From contig NC_080590.1 of the NCBI RefSeq assembly GCF_029962835.1, positions 60,820,001 to 60,884,000 on the forward strand: a DNA stretch of 64,000 bases. Reading direction: 5' to 3'. Below are positions 10,300 through 21,615 of the stretch, in pieces; position 1 is the first letter of the stretch; every line of letters begins with the position of its first letter. The notes under the pieces were generated by a model. That model saw nothing but the letters and a program-made list of their open reading frames with translations, had not been told where the DNA came from and did not search any database. Source of the DNA: Magnolia sinica. Lineage: Eukaryota > Streptophyta > Magnoliopsida > Magnoliales > Magnoliaceae. A program made the position numbers and the translations under genes.

Positions 10300-11075
10300 A
10301 ACATCCAACCCAACAAGAAGTATTTCTCCTGCACTTGTCGTAGACAAAATTGAATGCGTTCGATTACTGAAAAGGTATTTGTAGAGGATTCTATGGTCCA
10401 ATATAGAGTTCTTATTGGTTCTATAGACCTCTTAAAAGTTTTGAAGTCCAATTTGGATCAATGGGCATGGTTGAGATGAGGGCTGAATGTGAGTGGGTAA
10501 AAGAAGGGTAAAAATTAAGGGCCTTCAGCTCTGCTGTATTGTAGGTATTGAGACCTATATGAACTTACCCTTCTGCTAATCGTTCTGTTAGAATGCAATT
10601 CCCCTTCAAATGCTAAGGTTGCTTGGTGTAAGAGCCCTACTTTGCTGGAGACTTTGAACTTTGGATACATGAATGGAAGACATAAAGATGATAGACATCT
10701 TCAACAAAGAGATCACCTGAGAACAGGGGGTCAAGACTTGTACAGGTAGGTGAAATGAGTTGACCGCCTAACTTTGAAAGCCTGCCATTGGAAGGTCCTT
10801 CCATTCCAAATTCTTGAGGGAACTGAATCTATAAAGGAGTTTGTGCCCCTAGGTGTTAAAGAGATATTTTCTAATGCTTCTGTGAAAATGTCTAATGTGC
10901 ACACTACATGAGCCCTAGTACGTGAGGAATGGATGTCTCTTGGAAAAACTGCTTGGACTATTAGAGTCTGATTTAGAAGATGAGAGCGAGTCGCATGTTA
11001 TCTAAGATGTCAAAGAAATCTACGAGGAAGATCAGGATGCCTCCCAAATCTCCAAAATCTAGGACATGCAGATGT
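10300..11075. other. unassigned sequence, possible retroelement debris
   Basis: Many broken short frames. Some phrases look like degraded coding sequence, but none could be assigned to a family. It lies between two hAT-like MITEs and upstream of a LINE fragment. Confidence 0.25.
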
Positions 11076-11081
11076 AGTAGC

Positions 11082-11333
11082 CATGGTATTGAAAAATGGT
11101 TACGTTATGGGCATAATGACTGTTTACATAACGGTAAAGGTGGTGCTCATTATGCGATATGGGGATGTAACACCTGATTTGAAAAAAAGAAAGAAAAGAA
11201 AATGGCCCACAACGAGCTGATACAATTTTATTTTATTTTTCCTTCCAAAGATAAATTTCGATTGTTATGGTCTGTATCGTAATGGCCAGCCATATAGCCG
11301 TCATGGCCATTGTTACTGTTATTGCATACCTTG
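11082..11333. mobile_element. hAT-like MITE, GTTACGG-word family, copy 1
   Basis: A perfect 8-bp target duplication gtagtagc flanks it (11074-11081 and 11334-11341). Ends: left catggtattg, right gcataccttg, inverted. Arms contain gttacg, ataacggtaaag and gttactgttattg words. It shares ends and words with 15312-15502 and 52582-52849. Non-coding, 252 bp. Confidence 0.8.
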
Positions 11334-11719
11334 GTAGTAGCTAAAATTTTTAGTGCAGAGAAGCTGGGGAGAGGGCACACTTGAAATTGAAGCTATTGAA
11401 GGCTTTACATGTGTAGTCATGGGCATTGAGAGGACTCTAATACAATTAAATTCGTAACTGAGTTGTCTTATTATATCGAATATAGCAATTATGTCATTCC
11501 TATTAGATCTATGTCATGGTACTTGACAAAAGTAAAACTAAGATTTGGTAGCTTTGGGATTATTGAAATTGTTATGTAGTAAGTAGATTATTCTCCTTTG
11601 AAAGATAATCAAGTGGAGGTTGTGTTTTGTACGGGTCCAATTTTTGGGGCTTCTGTAAGAAGGAAACCCTTTTGTGGTTAGAAAGATTGTTTGGATCTTT
11701 AGAATGTTGAGATGGAGAG

Positions 11720-12830
11720 TTAGAAGATATTGAGCAATATGGAAATGTCAAAAAAATTGCTAAGAAAGCAGCAGTGAGGCTAAAACATAAGGCTTACGGT
11801 GATCTTTACAATATATCGGGAGCAAGTGAAGGTGAGAAAGACGCCTTCCAACTTGCAAATATAAGAGAGGGGAAGAGTAGGGACCTAGATCATATTAGAT
11901 GCATTATGAGCGATAGCCAGAGCTTACTAGTAAAAGATAATGAGATCAGTGAATGGTGGAGAAGTTATTTTCAAAGCTTGTTAAATAACAACCAACTTGA
12001 GAGCATAGGGATAGAAGGAACCATAAACTCAAATGGAGACCATTAGATACTTCCATATGATTGGGATATCTGAAGTGAAAGAACCTTTGAGGAGGAGGAA
12101 AATAAGAAAGGCTCTCGGGTTAGATGGTATACCAATAGAGATTTAGAAGTGCATGGGAGATAATGGGCTATTTTTGTTGACAAAGTTGTTCAACAAGATT
12201 GTAAGATGAGAAAATACTAGACAAATTGAGGAAAAGTACTATGATACCTATTTATAAGAATAAACAAGACATATAGAGCTGCAATACTATTGTGGGATTA
12301 AACTTTTGAGCCATACTATGAAACTTTGGGAGAGTGATTGAGCAAAGACTAAGGCGTGAGATGAATATATCAGAAAAGTAGGTTGCTTTCATGCCTAGTA
12401 AGTCTATTATTGAAGCTATTTTCCTACTTAGACAATTGATGGAGAAGTATAGGGAGAGGAGGAAGGATCTTCACATGGTTTTATGACTTGGAGAAAGCAT
12501 ATGATAGGGTCCATAGAGAGTTAATCTGGTGGCTGTTGGGATAGAAAGGATTTTTAAGAGGATATGCGTGAGGGAGCGCTAATCAATGCAAGGATCACTA
12601 GTGGAAAAGACAAGTAAGATCCCAATTATTTTAGGCTTGCACCAAGGGTTGACATTGAGCCTGCATCTTTCGTCTTCTTCTTCTTCTTCTTCTTCTTCCT
12701 TTTTTTTTTTTTTTTTTTTTTTGCATTGGTTATGGATGAGTTAATGAGGCATTCGCGAGAAGAGATCCCATGGTATGTTGTTTGTAGATGACAATTTTGA
12801 TTGACAAGACGAGGGAAATGTTACAACTAT
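11720..12830 (+). pseudogene. RTE-type LINE reverse transcriptase remnant, 5' part
   Basis: The frame at 11774-12046 contains KAYGDLY, REGKSRDLDHIRCI, LLVKDNEISEWWRSYF and LLNNN, close to the region upstream of RT in plant RTE-like retroelements. Frame-shifted RT pieces follow: KALGLDGIPIE (about 12110), AFMPSKSII (about 12385), LRQLMEKYRERRKDLHMV (about 12430), and MLFVDD near 12775, which stands for the catalytic FADD box. Many stops and frameshifts, plus a (CTT)n and a poly-T run at 12675-12722. The element then breaks off near 12830 and its 3' end reappears at 13224. Confidence 0.65.
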
Positions 12831-13220
12831 CAAAGGATTCAATACATGAAGCTTAACCCCCAACGCATAACATCTATCTTGGCCCTCCTACCTCCAAATC
12901 CACTACAGTTTTGGAACATCTATTATTCCTTCTCCCCTAAATAGCCCAAAAACTCGCCAACAAAGAAAGATCCTAAACCACCCACGAGACTCTGAAAATA
13001 ACAAAGAACCTATCCCAAACCTCTCTGGCAAAGGGTAGAGGATGAATAGATGATCAATGTCTCTGCATTCCTTATGCACATCACATAGATATTGGAAAGC
13101 ACCATATCCCTCTTTTGAAGGTTATCTATAGTTAACACTTTGTTTGTGCCTATCAACTAGGCGAAAGTCACCACTTTAGGACTAGCCATGCTTCATTGGA
13201 TAGAATCATAGAATGTTGGC
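12830..13220 (-). pseudogene. L1-type LINE 3' fragment inserted in the RTE remnant
   Basis: On the minus strand, frames around 12890-13120 give CRDIDHLFI with later EVWDRFF-like and LSLLASF words. These resemble the zf-RVT (zinc-binding RT C-terminal) region of plant L1-type LINEs and RT-derived pseudogenes. It separates the RT part of the RTE remnant from its 3' end, so it was probably inserted there. Frame is broken. Confidence 0.4.
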
Positions 13221-13223
13221 CAA

Positions 13224-13612
13224 TTAAAGAACAACATGCTCATGGGATGAGCATAGCTGATACTTGAAGATGTTGAGATTGGCAAGATGAGGAAGAATAG
13301 AATTAGAAATGAATGCGTTTGAGGGAACTAAGTAGCACCACCAGTAGGTAATAAGGTAAGGGAAAGTTGATTTAGATGGTTTGGCTATGTGCAACAGAGA
13401 CCGAGAACTGCACCAGTTAGGATTGAGTTGGTTCAAGTTGTAGTCTCTAAAAGGGCAAGGGGAAGGCCCAAAAAGGACATGGGTGGAGGTAGTAAGCAAA
13501 GACTTGAAGATTAATTGTTTAACTGAGGATATGGTCCATGGTAGAGTAGAATGGTGTAACATTCATGCAGCTGACCCCAATTAGTTGGGATGGGGCTCAT
13601 ATTACTACTGTT
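13224..13612 (+). pseudogene. RTE-type LINE 3' end
   Basis: Frame-broken plus-strand translation gives LRWFGYVQQRPRTAPVR, VSKRARGRPK, WVEVVSKDLKI and IHAADPN, the standard C-terminus of plant RTE-like elements. It is followed by ccaattagttgggatgggg, typical of their 3' end. A second RTE end of the same type is at 59014-59290 on the minus strand. Confidence 0.7.
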
Positions 13613-13639
13613 ATTTTTGAAGCTTCCCTAGAAGAAGTA

Positions 13640-15640
13640 GCTGCTATAAGACCATTATGAGATGCTTTGAATTAGTCTGAAGATCAAGGGTGGAGATGCC
13701 AATACCCCACATGGGTTATTGAGTAGCATCAATTCCTATGAAATACTTGGGCCATCCACTTGGGGCCAACCCAAGATGCATATTAATGTGGGACCTGGTG
13801 ATTGAAAGATTCGAGAAAAAACTTGCCTTGTGGAAGAGATCTTATCTATCTTTTGGAGGCCACTCTAATAAAGTCTACTCTTTCAGATCTTGTGACTTTT
13901 AATTTGTTGATCTTCAAATCCTAGTGAAAGAGATGGACAAACTATAAAAAAATACGAAGGGATTTCATTAGGGAAGGAAGTGGTGATAGTCATAAATTCT
14001 ACCTCATTAACAGGAACGAGGTTCAAAGGCCTAATGATGGAGTTGGGCTAGGAATCGATAGAATCAAGCAAAAAATTGGCCTCCAGCAGCAGAATGGTAG
14101 TGAGATTTATTGTTGAGCAAGAATCGCTTTGAGCATGTAATGTAAAGGTGATTGATCATAGGTGTGGTTACAGGGGGTCGTGGACCCATTTCAAAATTCA
14201 ATGACATGGACAATTGGATCATCCGAACCTTCTTGAAAGGAGTTAGATACAAGGTGAGAGAAAGGAAAAGAATTTGATTTTGGGCAAGATCTTTGAGTAG
14301 ATGAAATGCCTCTCACTTCAAAATGACTGCATTTACTCCATATCCATGCGTAACACACAGTCAAAGGCTCCGATGAGGCTGTGGGAGACAAGATAGTATT
14401 GTTGCTTAGTTCCGAAGAAACCTATGGGAATCCGAAATTGAGATGCTAACATAGCTTCCAGAACTATTGAATCAATCGGTTCTTATCCCTACAAAGATGT
14501 GTGTGGTCAGGTGCCTTGCTCTAGAGTTCAGTTCTCCAAGAATTTCCTATAAGTATTGTCTGACTATAAACCCCAAGACGCCCTGGGCAAATGTATGGGG
14601 ACACTTGGCTCCGCTCGGGAGGCATTCATGTGGATCACAATGTCCAATAAAATTTTCACATTACACAATTTCCAAAAGTTCCACTGGACCTCCCCAAATA
14701 TGTGCATTATGGAATCTGTGAACCACCCTTCGTTCATTATGAGGTGGCATGGCGGTATATGTGGTTTATCGTTTTTAGTTTCTTTGATGTTATTTGGGTC
14801 CTCCAAGGTTTGGTAGAGGAGCTAGTGGAAGGGTGGAACAGAGCCTTTCAGACCTAGAGGTATATGCTATCCTGTTCTTTCACATGCAGCTTATGGGGTA
14901 ATCTGGATGGAAAGGAATGAAAGGATTTTCAGAGATACATATTTGTGGCTGGGGTGGCAAGGATAAGAAAGTTTTGGCTCTGGCAAATTGGGAAGCTTTC
15001 AAGGTGCAATCCCTATTCTAGACCTTTGTGAGTGGAAATCACTAATCGGTTATAATTGGCAGCCTCCCATTGAGATTTGTTGGTCGCAAAGCCCCTGTCG
15101 GGCTTTTGGAAGCTGAGTGTTGATGGGAGCTCTATTATGGGCAATCCAGGGAATTCAGGAATAGGTGGCATTCTAAAAGATGAGCATGGGGATATCAAAC
15201 TCACCTTCTCAGGGCCTGCTGGGTTTAAAAGTTCAAATAGAGTGGAGTGGTTGGCAATAAAAAGAACAAGAGTGGAAACTGTTGTCCTGACTCTGCCTCA
15301 ACAATTGAAATCAAGGTATTCTGTAACGGCTGTTACAGTCTCTCTCTCTCTCATTGAAAAAAACTTACATTGGCCCCGTAATAGGCTGTAATGGCTTTTA
15401 TGGGTCTCTCTCTCTTTTTTTTTTTTTTTGGCCTTTACGACCCCATAATGTGTAATGGTTGCCACCGTTACCTTTACGTAACGGCCTTTACAACACACCA
15501 TGATTGAAATGGCTGCTGGGGGATGAGCCCTCATCCGAATTAAATTAAAATGCTGTCCCAGTCGATCTATGGCTGTTAAATTTAATTGTGGTCCTGGAGA
15601 AGTGAAAAGTATTAGGGTCCTTTAGTCTCGTCTACTTTTG
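13640..15640 (+). pseudogene. L1-type LINE remnant: RT C-terminus, zf-RVT and RNase H
   Basis: Plus-strand pieces in order: LGHPLGANPRC and IERFEKKLALWKRSYLSFGG (about 13750-13860, post-RT region of L1-like LINEs), WPPAAEW (about 14080), CIMESVNHPSFIM (zf-RVT region, about 14700), and WMERNERIF (about 14908). Then comes an RNase H start at 15105-15290 with SVDGSSIMGNPGNSGIGGIL and RVEWLAI. Stops and frameshifts throughout. The RNase H part is cut by the MITE at 15312-15502, whose clean 8-bp duplication shows the MITE arrived later. Confidence 0.65.
15312..15502. mobile_element. hAT-like MITE, GTTACGG-word family, copy 2
   Basis: A perfect 8-bp target duplication attgaaat flanks it (15304-15311 and 15503-15510). 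Ends: left caaggtattctgtaacgg, right acaacacaccatg. The arms carry gtaacggctgttac, accgttacctttacg and gtaacgg words plus a CT/T tract. It sits in the RNase H part of the L1 remnant. 191 bp, non-coding. Confidence 0.8.
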
Positions 15641-16532
15641 TACAGATAGGGGAGGACTCTTATCCATTATCCCTTAGGGCCTGTTTTTGTAGTTATAATC
15701 TTAATAATGTATTAGAGATCATTTCTCTTTTTGTTAAGAACTAGAAATAATTTTGGCAAGCAACAATCATGATATCTAATGCATAATTATGATTAACTAA
15801 AATGCGATGAAACTCATTTTTAGGCGTCTACGGAATACCCTTAATGAGAGATGATGAACTAAAATGAGATGAAACTCATATTGGTATTTTTTTTTTTCTT
15901 GTTTTTTGTTTTTTGTTTTGTTTTTGTTTTTTTAAAACTTCCCTGCTTAAATTGTGCTTCGTTCATTCTTTGTGGTTTGTCAGGGGATATAGCTCTTTGT
16001 TTTGCTTGTTATAATATGAATAGTGCATATTTGTGGATGGAGAAAAAGGTCATGATGTGTTGCCTCTACCCTGTTTAGCCATACGGGAAGAGTAAATAAT
16101 CAACTTGGGTAACATTGGGCTCACTCCCTAATTGGCGTTGGTGGTGCTTGCTGACCATACTTGAAAACCATGTTAGGATGGTGCAGTCAAGAAGAAAATG
16201 GAGGTTCTGTTTTTCCTGATTTTTCCCATTCAAATAATGGTTGAGCTTCATGCTTGTCTCAATTATGAATTGTAGCATACTTAACCGTTTGTGAAGACCC
16301 TACCTCACCATACCCTAAAAACTCACTATTGGGAACTTTGCATTGGAAAGCTCGAAAGATTTTGTTTTTATTTTAGATCATTTGACGTTGGGGGCAGCTA
16401 GTCCCCTCTCTCAAAAGGGCTTGCAAACTTCTGGACATGGTCCGTATCCTGTTGGCTTGTGGCTGTGCTTAAATAAGCTGAATTTTGTCTCTTACCAAAA
16501 TTGCTTGTTTGTGCCTCTCCCATGGATTCCAG
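15640..16532 (+). other. 3' end of the long upstream intron
   Basis: Non-coding, with T-rich tracts (15886-15935), leading to a polypyrimidine-rich stretch and an AG at 16531-16532 just before the XS exon. The reading frame is open from 16343, but the part before 16533 has no XS similarity that I can see and no ATG at its start. Confidence 0.4.
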
Positions 16533-16888
16533 AACTTGGTTTCAGTGGGGGTAAGTCAAAATCGATGTACGGAAGGGACGGCCATATGGGCATCACGGTG
16601 GTGAAATTCACGAGTAGTCAATCCGGCCTGAAGGAGGCAGAGCGCCTAGCGGAGTTCTTTGAGAAGGACAAGCATGGACGCAGAGGATGGGCACATGCAC
16701 AGGCTTCACAGTTGGGAGAAGACGATGAGCAGAATCCAAACCTGGTGAAGGTGGATGAGAAGACAGGAGAGAAGAAAAGGATCTTTTATGGGTATTTGGG
16801 GACGTCATCAGATCTGGACAAGGTGGACTTTGATATGAAGAAGAAGGCTGTGATCAAGAGCAGACGTGAGTTTGATCTTTCAGACTAA
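16533..16888 (+). CDS. XS-domain protein, terminal exon (partial gene)
   Basis: The exon encodes about 118 residues: ELGFSGGKSKSMYGRDGHMG, then KFTSSQSGLKEAERLAEFFE, VDEKTGEKKRIFYGYLG and DLDKVDFDMKKK, ending in FDLSD and a TAA-type stop. This is the C-terminal half of a plant XS domain, the RNA-binding-like fold known from SGS3 and related small-RNA/RNA-directed DNA methylation factors. The closest relatives seem to be XS proteins other than SGS3 itself; I cannot name the orthologue. The exon starts after the AG at 16531-16532 (an AG at 16544-16545 is an alternative). Earlier exons must lie left, probably outside the window, giving an intron above 16 kb. The frame is intact with no stops, unlike the transposon debris around it. 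Confidence 0.75.
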
Positions 16889-17160
16889 CAAGAGATGCTC
16901 TATATCACTTCAGATAAAAAAGGAAGAAGAAAAGAGAACAGAGGATGATGGACTTTGGCTATTATAGTTTGAACTTGGTTTGCCTTCTGTCTTTGTGCTC
17001 TGATTAATAGGTTTTTTGTTATTATAAAACCAATTTGTCAATCCTACTGAACCTGCATTATTTCCACTGATGGAGGGATTGGATTGTTTGGTGAGGGATT
17101 TGAACGTCATTTTCTTCATTTTCTTCGTTTTAAGTTTCTTATTAGCGCACTCTCACTTCC
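16889..17160 (+). other. probable 3' UTR of the XS gene
   Basis: AT-rich sequence directly after the stop codon, with ttattataaaacc near 17015-17035 as a possible poly(A) region. No coding sequence. Confidence 0.4.
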
Positions 17161-17857
17161 ATAGTCATGGGTCTACCATTCTGAAATGGTGGTGATGCAT
17201 CATCAGTAGGATAACCATCCCAACTTCATGGTCTGTTGGATGGGAGCAGAGAATTCGATGATCTTTACTAATGATGGCCCCAAAATGGGTGGCTAGGATC
17301 ATCTATCCAGTACGACAGCGGGCTATTCTGCATCCACTATGGGCCGCATATCTCTCAATTTGGATGGGTCTGGGTGTGCGTAGGAAGGAAAAGTTCTCGT
17401 ATCATGTCATCAAAGGTGGGGATCATCACTTGTACAGCATACGGACATGAAGAACTCGTCTCAATGCTTGTAAGACGTGTGGCTACCCTCCCTCTTTTCA
17501 TTTCATTTATTTTATTTTGGTGATAAGCCCGTGTACCTTGAAAAGTGGTCCGACTCCCTCTTTGTGTGTGTGTAATGCTTCTTACGTGTGGATGGAGTAT
17601 GTATCTCTAAAATCACATTATACCATTCAATTAATGGCTACCGTATGGATGGCCAAAGAATTCAATGTTTACTGTCAAGTGGGCAGTTAGGATTGTAGAG
17701 TACTGGTTCCTTACGGTTCTTTATGACTTGAACGCCTTAGATTGATTGGCATGCATGCTATTTCTACTACATCCAACACCAGTAGATGTGGACATTTTTG
17801 CCCTCGCAATCAGTCTTCACAACATTACTTATCTAGGGTGTGAATTCATCCTAAAAA
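17160..17857. other. intergenic, nothing recognised
   Basis: No ORF with any family resemblance, no inverted repeats or RNA genes seen. Confidence 0.3.
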
Positions 17858-17985
17858 TGTAGCTGTTTGGCAAGGAACGGTTGAGGTGGTACCTCACAAT
17901 GAACGGTTTGGATTCAAGTCATAGCTGTTTGGCAAATGAACGGTTTGGATTCAAGTCATAGCTGTTTGGCAAATGAATGGTTGAG
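17858..17985. repeat. short tandem repeat, about 39-bp unit
   Basis: The phrase atagctgtttggcaaatga followed by acggtttggattcaagtc is repeated in tandem two to three times, with a diverged first unit (gtagctgtttggcaaggaac). Confidence 0.7.
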
Positions 17986-18374
17986 AGATGTTACAGCTTG
18001 GATTCAACCTGCTTCTTTTCTCTAAATGTTGGTAGCCCTGGTTGACTTCTCTTGGCGTGTAGCCTACACTAAAAGAAGCTTCGTGGTACAACTGAAATCG
18101 ACTTCGTCCACTAACTACTAGGTGAGAACCATTATTTGAACCGTTCATACAAGATTAGCATATGTAAAAACCTCACATGGACCATGCCAATGGGAAAAAA
18201 AAAGAAAATTTGTAAAATTGCTCTCAAAACTGACAAGTTCAATTTGGTATTTGGCTTATTATTATTATTATTTATCAGGCTGATTTATCAGGCTGATTTT
18301 CGTATCTTTTCAGCATCCCGGTGAGTTAAAATCGATTCAAAGTTTTGATGAAACCAAAAACTGGTGGCCCACAC

Positions 18375-18600
18375 CTAAACCTCTGGGATCACAAACCTAT
18401 GAATCAGCATCCCATTTCCACCGTTCCATTTGGTGTGGCCAATCTACATTGTGGATCTAGCCGGTTGCTGACCTCAAGACCTAATGTTACGAGTATGGAA
18501 CCTTGTGAGAGTCAGCATCCCATTCCCATTGTTACATTAGGTGTGGCCCATCAAAGTTGTGGATTTAGCCGATTGCTGAACCTCAAGGCAACCTTGTGAA
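18375..18600. repeat. tandem duplication, about 110-bp unit
   Basis: Two adjacent units contain cagcatcccattyccaycgt, then ggtgtggcc, ttgtggatytagccgrttgc and cctcaag. The copies are diverged. The frame at 18345-18599 is open through both units but shows no domain, and it looks like repeat-derived sequence. Confidence 0.6.
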
Positions 18601-18675
18601 CTGAGTGGGTTTTACACTTCGGCCTGTCTGTAATGCTGTATTTTCTTGTAATTTTACTGCATTGCATTGAGCATT

Positions 18676-19010
18676 TATGTATGGCTGTGGGCCCAACCGT
18701 GATGTATTTTATCCACATTGTCCATTTATTTTGTCAGATCATTTTAAGGTTGAGCCAAAAAAATGAGGCAAATCTAAATCTCAAGTGGACCACACCACAG
18801 GAAGCAGGGGGAGTAATGATACCACTGTTGAACCCATTGTTTTTTGTGGTGCCTGTGGGAATAATGATACCACCGTTGAACCCATTGTTTTTCTGTGGTG
18901 TAGTCCACGTGAGCTTTGGATCTGTCCCATTTATGGGCTCATGCTGTAAAATTATCTTTAAAAAAAAATGAATGGATGGTGTGGATATAATGCATATGGG
19001 GTGCCCACCG
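18676..19010. mobile_element. GGGCCCACC-type foldback element, copy 7
   Basis: Left gtgggcccaaccgtgatgta, right gtggatataatgcatatgg with ggtgcccacc. Internal blocks aaatctcaagtggaccacac and agtccacgtgagctttgg mirror each other. A 52-bp stretch (taatgataccac.gttgaac with cccattgtttttt) is duplicated at about 18815-18897. Confidence 0.5.
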
Positions 19011-20450
19011 ACTTTTGACGACGGAACAAGGTTGGGTTTTAACTCATTTGGAGCAATTTCACTGTTTCCAAATAGATTGCATAAGCAATTATTATGATTT
19101 TATCACATGTTTATTTATATTTACATCAAAACAAACAGGCCCTTAAAACATGGTGGGCTCTACAAACTTGGGTCAGTTGTCCTCTCCTTTTTTATTATTT
19201 ATTTTCTCTCAACTTGGAATTTTTTAAAATCTCGCTCTCTGTTCCCTCACTCTCGTGCTATACACCCTGCATGCATAGTGGTAATTTTTTTATTTTATTT
19301 TATTTTATTTTTATTTTTAAAATGTATAGTGGTGGCTGTTGGCTAATGATGAGGGTTATACACTGCCTGTGCTAAGAGTTTGTACAATACTTTCCAACTC
19401 TTAATTCGTAGAAGTAGGGCCTATGGTTTAGTAATCCTAACCACCGATGATGAATTTGGCACCTATTGATGGGTTATGATGAATATGATTATTCATCTAA
19501 GAGATTTTTAGCACATGAGGCTGTTTGCTCGTGTTTCAATTGATTTTGACATTAGCATGATTTTCATTATCGAAATAAGTTTAAAAGAAAGAGACGACAC
19601 TATGCTGAAAGGTGTTAATTACCATATCTTATTAGTCTGGGTATAAGTTATATTCGGGGGCCATGGTTTGGCTTGGGTCTTTTAATTACATTTCATAGGA
19701 ATTAATCCTTGATTCTAAGTAAACAAATTAAGGAGAGCTACATTATCAAGGATTGTTGGCCATATCATCATGTCCCCACACAGCTGAATAATGGGTACGC
19801 ACAAACTACCGTAAGAATCCAAGAGCCAAGTGATCACTCAAGTATACAATGGGGAGCTCACGTCTCTCCCCTTCATATTTCACCAGTACAAGGTATCCAG
19901 TATAGAGATGGGATGAAATTGGCGCAGGGCCATGTCACAATAGTAATGGAGAGAGCAGTGCATGGGAAGACATGGAGAGCAGAGCTGTCTCAATGAACAA
20001 TACTAAGCTGTCTTAACATAAAATGAAGACTTTTGTACTGGATCAAGTGAAGGTGAGCATGAGTGTGACCCCAATTAACTAAAGAATGATGGACATTATT
20101 CAATGAATATAGGCACCAGGATTGTATTTTAAGTAACATGCACAACCCTGTTGGTAAGTGATGAACGCTGATCAGTTAACAAACAGATACCATGTTCATA
20201 TCCCTCATCCTAAGCCTCTTTACCATTGAGTTCTAAGCAATTTTCCTTGAGATTAACACTCTAATGAGGATTCCAACCTCCGCCTTAAAGATGTGCTTAA
20301 ACTCTTACATTTTCTAGAGATTAGACTTATCCCTTAAAAGCATACCTCTGTCTAAATCCTTTAGAAGACCTATCTAGGTGAATCTCTTGGGAAATACAAC
20401 TTCCCATTATTTTTAGGAGATTCAACCAACCTCCCATCACCTTTATTATT
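19010..20450. other. intergenic, one short unexplained ORF
   Basis: T-rich and AT-rich sequence, including a TTTTA/TTTTTA run at about 19290-19318. A 95-codon open frame at 19709-19996 (plus) has no recognisable domain or signal and its codon use does not look coding. Nothing else seen. Confidence 0.3.
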
Positions 20451-20459
20451 TCAAAAGAG

Positions 20460-21060
20460 CACTACATGTAAAGTGTTTGATTTTGGAGTTGGAGCCTTGG
20501 CAAAATATCAACATCATGATTGGGGGAGCATTGAGGAGCTTATTGAAGCACGGGAGAGCGACGATCAATCTACCTAAGAAGACACTATAAAAGGGGCTCA
20601 ATCTAGTAAGTAACTTATCAATTGTAGGAGTCCATCTACTCTTTTTCCTTATGTATGATTGAGGGTAAGAGTTTGTGATCTAAACTCAACTGAGTTCTTG
20701 TGTAGGACCTTGGCTCTTGTGTAGGGCCTAAATCATAGATTCTTGTATAGGACCTTGGCTCTTTTGTAGGGCTTAAATTAAGTCCTTGTGTAGACCACCT
20801 GACATGAGTGTTTGCATGTTAGTGTCCGTGGGAGCCTTTGGTGGGAGTAAACGTAGGGTTTCGTGTAGGACCGAGGTTGTTGGTTAGCTTATAGAAAACT
20901 AATGAAAGTCTCTTGTGGGAGTTTCTGATAGGCGTGTACGTACTAAGTTCTTGTATAAGACCTTAGTTCTTATATAGGGCCTAAATCCAGGTTCTTGTGT
21001 AGGATCTTGGTTCTTGTGTAGGGCCTAAATCGTAGAGTCCTTGTATAGAGCTGTAAAGGT
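20460..21060 (+). mobile_element. LTR-like remnant with TATA box and internal repeats
   Basis: A TATA-type box (cactataaaaggggctc, about 20583) is followed by a region of repeated phrases ttcttgtgtaggaccttgg and cttgtgtagggcctaaatc, at least four pairs between 20695 and 21045. A promoter followed by a short repeat-rich leader is what an LTR (U3-R-U5) of a retrotransposon would show. No partner LTR or coding region was identified, so this may be a solo or truncated LTR. Confidence 0.35.
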
Positions 21061-21579
21061 TAGAGATTCACCTAATTTAAAACATTCGATAGTAAAATTC
21101 GGTACACTTATGGTTTGAAAACTCGAAAAGGCACCACAGGTAAAAATAGTAATAAAAAGAGGAAAATAAAGAAGAAGGGAAATCATATATCTAAGCAAGT
21201 GCAACCAAGTAAGACAAATATGACAATCACAATGTTTTAAGATCCTTCAACCCTGCTCAGATTTAGGGAAGAGTCCCCCCTAAATATTTTCCCAAAAAAT
21301 TTTCAAGTCACACATGGTTGAGTCAAAATGTTTGATCTCTCCCATCCGAAGCATCAAACACAAACCATGCTCACAAGATAAGTCTAGCACGATAATTTTT
21401 TATATTTTTTATTATATTCTTTTCAGTCCACTTCTTATTTACATGGTTAAAAAAATTTTGAAAAAGGAATACACCTACATATAAATAAACATATGCCCAG
21501 GAAAAAAAATAACCATCCTTGTAGATTGCATCATTTAAGCCATGTATGCTTCTCCAGAACACCCGACTCAACAACACCA

Positions 21580-21615
<36 letters not shown>

